Part shown: positions 1 to 9,018 of the stretch, in pieces
How positions within the stretch are numbered: position 1 is the stretch's first letter
Layout of the letters: every line of letters begins with the position of its first letter
Origin: Sthenelais limicola
Lineage: Eukaryota > Annelida > Polychaeta > Phyllodocida > Sigalionidae
Direction of reading: 5' to 3'
DNA length: 64,000 nucleotides
Assembly: GCA_942159475.1 (NCBI GenBank)
Contig: OW804094.1
Span: 58,028,966 to 58,092,965 of the forward strand
The notes under the pieces: model-generated
The model's database searches: none
The model's input: the letters and a program-made list of their open reading frames with translations, nothing else
What the model was told of the DNA's origin: nothing
Translations under genes and position numbers: made by a program

Positions 1-388
1 CCAGTCTTTCCAAGTCAGTAACTGTCATTCCAGTATTACATGCCAACAACTTAATTATAATATCTCTAGGGTAGTTGCAAGACTCTATTTTTAACATCGT
101 CCCGACGAAATAGCTTTTTAACATTGACAGGTATATGTACTGCTGCTTTCGTGATCGATCCTTCCAGCTCATGTGATTGATGGCTATTCTCGCCCTCCTA
201 TTTGGCATTTCTCTAACCAAGAAACGAGAAGCTCCCCACCAAATATCTTTTAAATGTGATTCCATCTCAATTCGCCTCCTAGCGTTAGCCCCTCTAAATC
301 TCAGGTGTGGTTTCTGCATGTACAGACGTGCCAATCGAATTACCTGTATCACTTCTGCTCTCTCTCCCCTCGTTATAGGTCTAGACAT
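1..388 (-). CDS. Unrecognised open frame, runs off the left window edge
   Basis: The minus strand is open from an ATG at 386-388 (MSRPITRGERAEV...) to base 1, 129 codons without a stop. The peptide is rich in Arg and Lys, has mixed hydrophobic spacing, and looks like real coding sequence rather than chance. I recognise no domain. It lies just downstream (minus direction) of another minus-strand exon-like frame at 497-820, so the two may be exons of one gene. I could not find an acceptor that joins them in phase. A diverged transposase tail is possible. Confidence 0.35.
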   Translation of the reverse strand, partial: MSRPITRGERAEVIQVIRLARLYMQKPHLRFRGANARRRIEMESHLKDIWWGASRFLVREMPNRRARIAINHMSWKDRSRKQQYIYLSMLKSYFVGTMLKIESCNYPRDIIIKLLACNTGMTVTDLERL

Positions 389-496
389 TTTCCTCGATAG
401 TCAGTATTCAATGCTCACAGGCCTATTAAGCTGTACACTGTGTCCTCACCCAACTCCAAAAATACCTTCTCACTGCCTATAAGTGAATACACTTAC

Positions 497-820
497 CTTG
501 ACTCTCGCCCATGCGCTTGGACACAGCTCCTTAATGTTATTCAGGTCCACCTCTTCCGTAAAAACTGCGTGAATTTTATCTGCTGGGATGAAGGTTAGGC
601 CACTTATATATTGATAAAGAATCGCTCTATCACACCGTTCGTATGCCACTCGTTTCTTCTCCGCTTCTAACGATAAAATATTGCATATTACCCGACGTAT
701 TAATACGTGGGCAATATATTTATACTGCTGGTATTTTGTTCTTGCCAACGGGAACACAACATGATGGCGGCAACACACTAACAAGCGAGAGGATCGAGCT
801 CCCGACTTTATTAGGATTAT
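497..820 (-). CDS. Predicted exon of an unassigned gene
   Basis: The minus strand is open for exactly 108 codons between a possible acceptor (ctatag just above 820) and a strong donor (AAG then gtaagtg at 496-490). The peptide includes AILYQYISGLTFIPADKIHA. That stretch vaguely recalls the helical region after the catalytic core of MULE-type transposases, but the similarity is too weak to name it. The phase is 0 at both ends. The NADAR LINE begins immediately to the right, and another exon-like frame on the same strand lies beyond the LINE at 7822-8121. The LINE may therefore have landed inside this gene. No ATG start is required by this model. Confidence 0.4.
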
Positions 821-872
821 CTATAGCAGATCGCACCTAAATTATCCTTTAAAGTGTTCAACATATCCAGGA

Positions 873-2642
873 ATGACCCTCAATAGATCTAGGAACCTCA
901 GATCAAGCATCGATTTTAGTTCTAAGAGTTTATTCAACGAATCTGACATTAAAAGTATGGCCCAACTGGGTCGTACACAATTGCCTACCGGAATCAACAT
1001 GGATCCGTGCCAACAGTTTGTGCTCTTACCGAGGGAATACTCAAATTCTCAAAGGGAATTTAATGTGAATGGTCAACAAAACATGCAGATAGCTCCCACA
1101 AGTTCCCAACAAGTGAGGATCCCAGCAACTGGAAATGATAGATCAGCGATCCAATCATCCAACGAAGGACAAAGTTTCGTCCCAACTCAAGCCACAATGG
1201 CCGGGTATAGACAGGTAGCCATTCCAGTACAACAAGACACCTCAGGAGTAAACCAGATAAGTCAATATTCCTCTCACTATCCTGATATCCCGCACGATTT
1301 TATGCAAAAGTTTATTGCCCGCGAAAAGAAAATTGATGCACTGTTGTCTGGTATGGAGAGAATACAGGGATCGATCGAGAATTACGGAAATATTGCCCTG
1401 ACGAACCAATCGGACATTGGTATTTTGAACACGAACACCCAAGGTATGAAATCAAGCATAGTCCAGTTAAATGACAATATGAAAGGGGTAGTAGCAAATC
1501 AAGTTAGACTAGACCAGACAAATTCTGACATTAACAAAAGCATCCAAGATCTCCAAACAACGATCACAGATCTATCTCTCAAATTGGAATTGAATTCCAA
1601 TAATCTAGCTGCGATAAATAGTCGGCCAAATTTACCCCAGGTAAACACTCAGCCTATTACATCACAGGCACCCACGCCCACTCCTATTAACAACACGCCA
1701 ATAGGGGAAAACCCCAGGGAAAAGAATGTTATTCTAAAAGGGGTTGAAGAAAATGACGGAGAGAAATTGGAAGAAATAGTAAAAGAATTGTTTGAGCATA
1801 TGGACTTTAGATCAACTTTCGCAAATCCTGAACGACTGGGTATCAAAAGGGAAAGCGCTGGTAATCCCTACCACCGCCCCATCAAAGTCACACTTCTCTC
1901 AATCCGCAACAAAATTGACTTGTTCAAGGGAATTAACAAACATAAACAAAAGCCTCAATTAGCTGGGATATGGGTCCAAGGCGACAACACAGAGGAAGAA
2001 CAGCTTCACATGAGCGAGGCTCGATCAATAGCCTTTGCTGCACGAGCTTTACATGGATTAGAAGCCAGGCCTAAGGGCATTGATGTGTATATTGCGGGTG
2101 TAACATACTCAAGAGCTAACTTTGATAAATTGCCAAAAGGCCTAGACAAGACTACTGTGTCAACCTTTTCAACCCCAGACGGCACAGCCTTTCAAGGGCA
2201 TATGAGCCCTTTATCCAACCTTTTCAATTGCCCAATGGAATTAGATGGGATTGAGGCCCAATCGGTAGAACAACTATTTCAAGTCAAGAAAGCGATCGAT
2301 TGTAATTCGCCCCCAGAGCTCATTGAAAGACTGAAGTCTATCAAGAACCCCTACACGGTGAAAAGAATCGCCAAACAGATAATAGTTACTCCTGACTGGG
2401 AAAGGAAATCGCCCGACGTATTATACGAATGTATGAAAGGAAAATTTGCCGAAAACCCCACACTCAAAGATTTCTTGCTTAGAGACAACAAGAAATTCTA
2501 CTATGAAGCTACCCACGATCCCACATATGGCTGTGGAAGATTTCTTTCTGAGTGTACTCTGCTAACGAACGATCAAGTTGATAAAAACAGTAATCTTTGT
2601 GGACAGATCCTGGAGAAAATCAAGAGAGAACTCACCACCTGA
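873..2642 (+). CDS. LINE ORF1: coiled coil, RRM-like and C-terminal NADAR domain
   Basis: This 589-residue ORF has a Gln/Asn/Ser-rich N-terminus, a coiled coil at about 150-250 (heptads around VRLDQTNSDINKSIQDLQ), and a Pro/Thr linker. At about 282-395 is an L1-ORF1-like RRM region (EKNVILKGVEEN, then RPIKVTLLS, then GIWVQGDN). At about 430-589 is a NADAR (YbiA/DUF1768) domain. NADAR signatures seen are SPLSNLF, the Glu in SVEQLFQVKKA, a KF..NP.LK..LL helix, and ATHDPTYGCGR. The last stands where most family members have a D..WG.G motif, so Trp is replaced by Tyr. NADAR proteins act on ADP-ribose derivatives, and some remove ADP-ribose from guanine in DNA. LINE ORF1 proteins are RNA-binding chaperones. 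An enzymatic role in this LINE is inference. The start is the first ATG after an in-frame stop region. Confidence 0.88.
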   Translation: MTLNRSRNLRSSIDFSSKSLFNESDIKSMAQLGRTQLPTGINMDPCQQFVLLPREYSNSQREFNVNGQQNMQIAPTSSQQVRIPATGNDRSAIQSSNEGQSFVPTQATMAGYRQVAIPVQQDTSGVNQISQYSSHYPDIPHDFMQKFIAREKKIDALLSGMERIQGSIENYGNIALTNQSDIGILNTNTQGMKSSIVQLNDNMKGVVANQVRLDQTNSDINKSIQDLQTTITDLSLKLELNSNNLAAINSRPNLPQVNTQPITSQAPTPTPINNTPIGENPREKNVILKGVEENDGEKLEEIVKELFEHMDFRSTFANPERLGIKRESAGNPYHRPIKVTLLSIRNKIDLFKGINKHKQKPQLAGIWVQGDNTEEEQLHMSEARSIAFAARALHGLEARPKGIDVYIAGVTYSRANFDKLPKGLDKTTVSTFSTPDGTAFQGHMSPLSNLFNCPMELDGIEAQSVEQLFQVKKAIDCNSPPELIERLKSIKNPYTVKRIAKQIIVTPDWERKSPDVLYECMKGKFAENPTLKDFLLRDNKKFYYEATHDPTYGCGRFLSECTLLTNDQVDKNSNLCGQILEKIKRELTT

Positions 2643-2766
2643 TCTTTGATTAATTCCTGAAAGCTAAGTGACACTATATTCTCTATCTCTAACCTATCCT
2701 ACTGCCATTTTCACCTTTTCGTCAAACCTGTAAATTTGCCAGCGGATCACTTTCTCCTGCATCAGA

Positions 2767-3420
2767 ATGGAGAAATTTAAAATATTACTGCTCGGTGACT
2801 CGAGGTTAAAAGGATGGAAAACTAGGATTGACCTGATACTAAGGCAGCATGGTTTCCAAGATTTAGAGATTACATGTTTGTGTATACCCGGAGCTAGGCT
2901 TCAACGCCTTGGGGAAGAAGCTTACACCAAATATCACTGGAAACAGTTCGACTTACTCTATATTATAGGCGGAGTGAACGAATTCACTGAGAAGGTGAAA
3001 TACAAAAAGGTCTACCCCCGATTCGCAACAAAAGACGCCTATACGCGACATATTAAACACGAAATTATGAAGCTGATCTACTACGCTACAGCTATGTCTA
3101 GAGCCGTCATTATGACTGAGATTGTGGGCCTCTCCCTAGACATCTACACCGATGGCTGGGCGAGTAGCTCTGAAGACCAGAACCTTATTCACGAAGCCCT
3201 AGTCGATATCAATCAAGAAATACGTAGAATCAACAGAAGAAATGGAATGATAGCCCCCCACTACGAGGGAATCGTTCACAAAAAAAGAAAAGGCTACACC
3301 TCTCACAGATATGTGTCCAAAACTAAAGACGGACTCCACTTCAGTGAAACAGCAATAGCCAAATTTATAAATATCACAATGACTACCTTTTACAGAAATA
3401 TCCATACCCTATGCGAATAA
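2767..3420 (+). CDS. LINE ORF2: SGNH/GDSL hydrolase-like protein
   Basis: This 217-residue ORF lies 124 bases downstream of the NADAR ORF. SGNH hydrolase blocks are visible. Block I is LLLGDSR with the nucleophile Ser at about residue 12. Block III is IIGGVNEF (Gly and Asn of the oxyanion hole) at about 68-75. Block V is DGLHFSE, with the catalytic Asp and His at about 188-191. The triad looks complete, so the enzyme may be active as an esterase. SGNH domains are known in ORF1 proteins of several CR1/L2-group LINEs and in Ngaro elements, usually fused. Here the domain is a separate ORF. The length fits the family. No signal peptide is evident. Confidence 0.82.
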   Translation: MEKFKILLLGDSRLKGWKTRIDLILRQHGFQDLEITCLCIPGARLQRLGEEAYTKYHWKQFDLLYIIGGVNEFTEKVKYKKVYPRFATKDAYTRHIKHEIMKLIYYATAMSRAVIMTEIVGLSLDIYTDGWASSSEDQNLIHEALVDINQEIRRINRRNGMIAPHYEGIVHKKRKGYTSHRYVSKTKDGLHFSETAIAKFINITMTTFYRNIHTLCE

Positions 3421-3424
3421 ATCT

Positions 3425-3662
3425 ATCTCAGTTAACACGCGCAGAACGTGGCATGACTGATATATACACTACAGGCAACACATTCGTCTGTGGCAAGCCG
3501 ACTCAAATTAAATAATTCTGTACTAGATAGCTATTTTTTCATCTCAGTTAACACGCACAGAACGTGGCATGACTGATATACACACATTAGGCAACACACT
3601 CGACTGTGGCAGGCCGATTCAAATCAAATATTATCAATAAATAATCTGTATTAGATATCCAT
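3425..3662 (+). repeat. Imperfect tandem repeat in the LINE inter-ORF spacer (two 116 bp units)
   Basis: Two units start at 3425 and 3541 with 'atctcagttaacacgc' followed by 'agaacgtggcatgactgata'. They diverge slightly. The spacer 3421-4322 between the SGNH ORF and the EN-RT ORF is about 900 bases with no ORF. It also has a second diverged pair around 3799-3860 and 3911-3980 containing 'gccccgccc' and 'accgcacactttt'. These could be promoter or translation-control modules, but that is inference. Confidence 0.7.
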
Positions 3663-4322
3663 TTTATCTCAAATGTTTACTTGTCTATAAATACAACCAT
3701 ACTCTTTTCCCTTCAAGTCTAAAATCCCAATAGTACGGTCCAATCAATTGAAGAATCACATGCACCTAAGTAGCGTCAAATATCAATGCTATATCCCCAA
3801 TGGTACGACTCAAACATAATAGGCCCCGCCCTTTCTACCTCACATCGCACACTTTTTTCGTCTCTTTGCTCCTTCCACGATTATAACCTATTGTAAACTC
3901 AAGGTAAATTCATGCGGTAGTTCAACTCAAACAGAGATAAGCCCCGCCCCTTTTGCCACCAACCGCACACTTTTCTTGGTATATATACCTGCTCAAAGTA
4001 CAGAAAGCAACTAAACACACTACGACTGTGGCAATAGTGCTTTTCTGACCTTATCATATGTATTATTTCACTGATCTAATCCCATACTCTCCATCCACGA
4101 TGAGATTTACCTTAACCTAAAAGCTCCCCGAGTTTCCTCCATTACCCAAACCTTGACGGTCGGGAGCCGCCAATATGGTCCTTTCCACATAGGCAACCTT
4201 CTTATCTAATCAGTTTAGCAAGCACAGGCCAGCCGCCCGCCTGTTATCAAGGTAATAGCCCACAGCAGTAAACTGCATAAAGGGCTTATAAAGATATATT
4301 TCTCTTCTGACTCAAACACACC

Positions 4323-7184
4323 ATGGCGTTCAGCAAAGGACTTTCATTTGCACACCTAAATACGCAGAGTCTAAGAGGGAAATTCGACTCCTTTAAGAAT
4401 GAAATAATCAAACTTAAACCCAGTGTAATGGGAATTACTGAGACATGGCTGAACTCAAACCTAACTGATGATAATTATCAAATCCCTGAATACAATCTGA
4501 TCCGCTTGGACCGAAACTGGAATAGCACTAACCTCTCTACCCCTAAAAAAGGAGGGGGGGTTGGCTTCTATATAAAATCTTCTATAACATACATACCCTT
4601 AACGAACCTAAACTGTAGCAGCAGCAATGTTGAATGCTTGTGGGTCAAACTTGTTATACAGTACACGAAACCTATTGTGGTCGGTTGTCTATATAGACCC
4701 CCGACGGGAAGCCACACGGAGCTAGCAAATTACCTGAATGAGACAATACCCCAAGTCCTATCTAATCAGAAAACTGAACTTTTCCTGATGGGTGATTTCA
4801 ACATAAACTATCTCAACCATACTAACACAGCTGTAAAGGAACTAAAAGCCATAGAAACAAACTTTAATCTTAAACAACTAATAGACACTCCAACGAGATA
4901 TCACCTAAATCAAAATAACTCCCTGGAAGGATCATTAATAGATCACCTTTACACAAACTGCAGCATAATCTCAAAGGAAGGCGTATTAAACGTCAATCTT
5001 AGTGACCATGAACTTATATATGCAGTCAGAAAAAAAGATAAACTAAGAGTGGAAAAGGTAATTAAGATAGGTAGATCCCTTAGAAAATTTAATGAAATCA
5101 ACTTCCAAAGACGACTTAGAACTGATTATAACTGGCTACCTTTCTTTGAGATAAATAACCCAGAAATAGCATGGGAATTAATGATAGGCAGAATAACAAG
5201 AACACTTGATAACATGTGTCCAACCAGAAATATAAGGGTACAAAATAGTAACGATCCTTGGTTAACACCCCAACTGCTCGACCAGCTTAATGACAAAAAC
5301 AGAGCCAGAGCTGCGGCCATTAAATCAAAGACCAAAGCTGACTGGGATGAGGCCAAGAGACTTAGAAAGATAGCAAATCTAAACATGAAACATGCAAAAA
5401 GAGACTTTATAATAAGCGAATTAAATAACCACAATCACGACCAAAAGAAATTCTGGGAAACCATTAGTATTATCTCACCTAGCAAAAGAAAAACTGGTAT
5501 TATCAGCCTAGTAGACTCCAACGACAACATAATCCCCCCAAATGAATTACCTCACTATTTAAATCACTATTTTGTTAATATAGCGAAGGATCTTACTAAT
5601 GACCAAAACCCACACTGGAGACCAACCACCCCTCCCCTTCTCAGCCAAATTGACTCTGTCCAAACCAATATACAGGAAGTAGAGAAACTAGTCAAAAAAA
5701 TTGATATTAATAAATCCTCCTCCATTAAGTATATGCCGAACAAAGTACTAAAATGTGCTTTACTCACATTGATACAGGAATTCACCCACTGCCTAAACCT
5801 TTCATTCTCCACATCTAATATACCTAAATCCTGGAAAACAGCTGAGATCATTCCCCTATTTAAAGGAGGAGACCCTAGCAAAGTGAACAATTACCGCCCA
5901 ATATCCCTACTCCCAACCCCCAGCAAAATAATGGAAAGAATCATACACAACAGAATAGCTAATTACCTAGAAATGTACGAGATACTTAATGACAACCAAT
6001 ACGGTTTTAGAAAGGGAAAATCTACCACAGAAGCGATTATAGAATTCTCAGATGACATAGCCCTGAACCTTGACTCAGGCAATGACACACTAGTAACCTT
6101 TATCGACTTCCGCAAGGCATTCGACCTCGTAAATCACAATATCCTCCTTGATAAACTAAGCCATATTGGAATAAAAGGCAGTCTCCTTCAGTGGTGCAAG
6201 AACTACCTAGAAAATAGGATGCAATGCGCCCTAGTAAATAGCCAGACCTCATCACACATCAGCATCAATACTGGAGTACCCCAGGGTTCTATTTTAGGCC
6301 CACAAATGTTCATTATCTTCATAAATGACTTAGTCCATAATATCAATAACTGTAAACTCTCTCTATATGCCGATGACACGGTGCTATATATACAGGGAAG
6401 AAATATAGATATGATTTACTCCAATATGCAAAAGGCTATAGATAGTCTCCACAGTTGGTGCAACAGAAACCTTTTCGTTGTGAACACAGGCAAATCCAAT
6501 ACAATGTATATCACCAAATCTAGAAACAATAGAAAAATAGCGAGCACAAAACACATAACCTATCAGCAAAACGACTTAAAAACGGTCTCACAATACAAAT
6601 ATCTAGGCTATCTAATAGACGACAAACTGAACCAAAAACCTCAGCTAGCTCACCAGATTAAAACCATCTCTCACAAAACTTACCAACTGCAACAAATAAG
6701 AAAATTCATAAATACCCAAGCTGCCCTGAAGATTTTCAAAACTAAATTGCTCCCTTTTTTTGATTATGGAGATGTTCTGGTACACAACGCACACCAACCA
6801 TTGTTAGAGAAGCTCCAACGACTTCAGAATAGAGCCCTCAAAATAGCCCTACAGCTCCCATATGATACACCAACAGATATAGTTCATGCCACAGCGAAAA
6901 TACCCCTTCTTAAACACAGAAGAATTATGCATCTGAGAATATTAGCGTACAAAAGAACCAGAAACCCAATTTACAGAGAAACTCCCAACAGAAATACAAG
7001 AAACTTTGATGCTCCAAGATTAAAAATTCCCCGTTTCAGAACAAATCTCGCTCAAAATTCAGTAACCATTAAAACAGCACAAGCTTGGAATGAACTATCT
7101 GCTAGGCAACGAAACATCGGCTCCATAGAGGCCTTCAAATCTAATCAGAAACTCTGGTTAAATACCCTTTTCGCACAATTGTAA
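4323..7184 (+). CDS. LINE ORF3: APE-type endonuclease and reverse transcriptase
   Basis: This 953-residue ORF is open throughout. The N-terminal apurinic-like endonuclease shows HLNTQSLRGK, GITETWL, GCLYRPP, MGDFNINYL (about 155) and LSDHEL (about 226). The RT domain runs from about 490 to 760: NYRPISLLP (about 523), FIDFRKAFD (about 593), TGVPQGSILGP (about 650) and the catalytic LYADDTVLY (about 682). A thumb and a C-terminal region follow. No RNase H motif and no C-terminal zinc knuckle is seen. It makes the target nick and primes cDNA synthesis at the nick. The ATG sits in 'caccATGg', a good Kozak context, about 900 bases after the previous ORF, so independent initiation or a separate transcript is likely. 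Confidence 0.93.
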   Translation: MAFSKGLSFAHLNTQSLRGKFDSFKNEIIKLKPSVMGITETWLNSNLTDDNYQIPEYNLIRLDRNWNSTNLSTPKKGGGVGFYIKSSITYIPLTNLNCSSSNVECLWVKLVIQYTKPIVVGCLYRPPTGSHTELANYLNETIPQVLSNQKTELFLMGDFNINYLNHTNTAVKELKAIETNFNLKQLIDTPTRYHLNQNNSLEGSLIDHLYTNCSIISKEGVLNVNLSDHELIYAVRKKDKLRVEKVIKIGRSLRKFNEINFQRRLRTDYNWLPFFEINNPEIAWELMIGRITRTLDNMCPTRNIRVQNSNDPWLTPQLLDQLNDKNRARAAAIKSKTKADWDEAKRLRKIANLNMKHAKRDFIISELNNHNHDQKKFWETISIISPSKRKTGIISLVDSNDNIIPPNELPHYLNHYFVNIAKDLTNDQNPHWRPTTPPLLSQIDSVQTNIQEVEKLVKKIDINKSSSIKYMPNKVLKCALLTLIQEFTHCLNLSFSTSNIPKSWKTAEIIPLFKGGDPSKVNNYRPISLLPTPSKIMERIIHNRIANYLEMYEILNDNQYGFRKGKSTTEAIIEFSDDIALNLDSGNDTLVTFIDFRKAFDLVNHNILLDKLSHIGIKGSLLQWCKNYLENRMQCALVNSQTSSHISINTGVPQGSILGPQMFIIFINDLVHNINNCKLSLYADDTVLYIQGRNIDMIYSNMQKAIDSLHSWCNRNLFVVNTGKSNTMYITKSRNNRKIASTKHITYQQNDLKTVSQYKYLGYLIDDKLNQKPQLAHQIKTISHKTYQLQQIRKFINTQAALKIFKTKLLPFFDYGDVLVHNAHQPLLEKLQRLQNRALKIALQLPYDTPTDIVHATAKIPLLKHRRIMHLRILAYKRTRNPIYRETPNRNTRNFDAPRLKIPRFRTNLAQNSVTIKTAQAWNELSARQRNIGSIEAFKSNQKLWLNTLFAQL

Positions 7185-7521
7185 TCTCATACCGATAATG
7201 CCTACTGTCCGGTCCAATCCCTTTCCCCGCCTGCCCATAGACCTCAATACTGTTTGAGTTGAACACCTGCTTACTCTGACGTCCGCGCTTTTAGTTTATA
7301 TTATACCTAAATCTAGACACTGTGCAGAATGGATCTGAACGAGCCAGACCGTACGCTATACTAGCGTAAACGGCAACTAGATCACATAACCTGACGTACC
7401 AATTAGCCTCCAACATGGCTAAACTGTATCATAATGTATATTAGATAAGGCTCGAAACTTTTCAACAAATCTCAAGCCTCTGTTCCTTCTTTTTTACCTA
7501 TATAAACAATAAATACATTCG

Positions 7522-7640
7522 CTAACACTCCATCATCAATGATCTGAGTGGCAAAGCCCAATTTTTCTCGTAATCTCTCTCTAACTATAATTACCACTAA
7601 CACTCCATCACTAAATGATCTGAGTGGCAAAGTGCAACCT
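7522..7640 (+). repeat. Two-unit 75 bp repeat in the LINE 3' UTR
   Basis: The segment 'ctaacactccatca...atgatctgagtggcaaag' occurs at 7522 and again at 7597. It lies between the RT stop codon and the poly(A), so it is part of the 3' UTR. It may be a duplicated RT recognition element. An (AT)n run follows at about 7673-7690. Confidence 0.65.
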
Positions 7641-7821
7641 AGTAAATCTATACTTTATGCCCGAGAACCATGTATATATATATATATATCTATATAAATG
7701 TTTACCTATGTACACTTTCCCTGCTCAGTCTCCCTATGTAAGACTGGGACAGGCGAAAAACCCCGTGAGGGGACCTTCGATCCCCAGTATAAATAAAATC
7801 TTTAAAAAAAAAAAAAAAAAA

Positions 7822-8121
7822 CACATCTGTGATGCTTTTCACCTCGTTGGATGGCAATCGCAGATCCGCATACATGTGCCACAGGTACCATTCGTTTGTC
7901 AACCTCCTTTCGGGACATCCTCCGTACCTGTGAGCTGGATTTATGGTAAATAGTCTTATCAGCCTTATTATTAAACGTTCTATGTCGTACATATCCTGTA
8001 CCCTTATTGCTGCACCATGCAACGTATCCATTGCCTCGACAACAACGGCGATGAGCGTTCCTTCCTCCCCACTCAGTGCCACTGGGCAGCCTTTCTCCCA
8101 TCTTATTTTTAATTGCTCATC
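7822..8121 (-). CDS. Predicted exon, unassigned, directly abutting the LINE poly(A)
   Basis: The minus strand is open for 100 codons from a possible acceptor (ggtatag above 8121) down to the LINE poly(A) junction. It includes GCPVALSGEEGTLIAVVVEA and INPAHRYGGCPERRLTNEWY. Composition and hydrophobic pattern look coding, and I recognise no family. The frame runs without a stop into the T-tract that is the complement of the LINE tail. The LINE may therefore have inserted within or right beside this exon. It could belong with 497-820 and 1-388. Confidence 0.4.
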
Positions 8122-9018
8122 CTATACCTTCTTCCGGGGCAGCTGACACCCTGGCACTTCCCCATAATTCAACTCCAAGCTTGACTTATTGGAGCAGCTT
8201 ATTTTGCTGTTACCATTTGTCTCTCATATCTCACCCACCATGCCTTATGCGTATTCTGACCATACCCTTTCAACTTCGTGAAACATCATTTCTCTAGTTC
8301 AAGTATCTGCTGCGCCCGGGGCTTCCCATTGGAACCGAGTATCATTGCCATAAGAACGTTACACATAGTCTGTCGACAAGCGACTCTATTCTATCTTATT
8401 TCACTTGCATATCCCTTCTTCTCTTTCTATCCAACTACATATAGTATAAGTCATTTATTTTTTTTCTATGAGAACTTCTAGTGACAATTCCCTTTGCTTA
8501 CCCTTTTTCTCGGATAAGCAAAGCTTCCTTAGTCGTTCATATGATATTAATTCTTTAGGAAATAATCATAGCATGTATGAGGATATTCTCCCATGCCAGG
8601 CTATAGTCATGGCATTAGTTTCTCACCCTCCTTACTTCTTTTTAACCCAACGCGAATCTGAACCCGCACAGGAGCTGTTTAGCTAGTTTTTTGTGTCCTT
8701 TTTTCTTACTCTTAATTCCAACCCAACCTCCTTTTTTATTCACCCCCGATTAAACCCCATTTCTCTGAGATAACTCCCCATACCAAGCGCGGCTCGCTCC
8801 CATTCACTCCTCCGTATTACTTTCACATGAAACCACCGTCGCTGCCTTGCAGTGGCGCGTCGTGGTTACAGCCCTATAACCACCACAGCTGTTCGAGAAT
8901 GTAAACACCGCGTCTGCACAAGCTTTTATGCTTATATATATTGTTGATGCGCCCTTGCCAAGGCACTTACTACACTCATTCCATCTATTCTATTAACGTT
9001 CTACAGGATCTGGAAAGT
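8122..9018. other. Non-coding stretch between the LINE flank and gypsy pol
   Basis: No convincing ORF. The stretch is pyrimidine-rich on the plus strand. A purine run on the minus strand at 8721-8740 (aaaaaaggaggttggg) could be the polypurine tract of the gypsy element. If so, its downstream LTR should begin just below 8721. I could not find a matching copy of that LTR on the other side, so the boundary is unresolved. Confidence 0.4.

Larger units (their letters stand above)
830..7821 (+). mobile_element. Full-length non-LTR retrotransposon (LINE) with NADAR, SGNH and EN-RT ORFs
   Basis: Three plus-strand ORFs lie head to tail (873-2642, 2767-3420, 4323-7184). They are followed by a 3' UTR with internal repeats, a small hairpin (ggggaccttcgatcccc near 7770), aataaaa at about 7793 and a poly(A) of 18 at 7804-7821. 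All three ORFs are open, so this copy looks young. APE-type endonuclease plus RT without RNase H, together with an esterase-like ORF, fits the CR1/Jockey side of LINE diversity. The 5' boundary is uncertain: only about 50 bases separate ORF1 from the neighbouring minus-strand exon. I found no target-site duplication matching the sequence after the poly(A). Confidence 0.85.

Noticed and set aside
1242..1846. Several 60-66 codon minus-strand frames within LINE ORF1
   Set aside because: Shadows of the 589-residue ORF.
7702..8101. Minus-strand frames ending in poly-Phe
   Set aside because: The Phe run is the complement of the LINE poly(A). Only the part above 7822 is kept as a possible exon.
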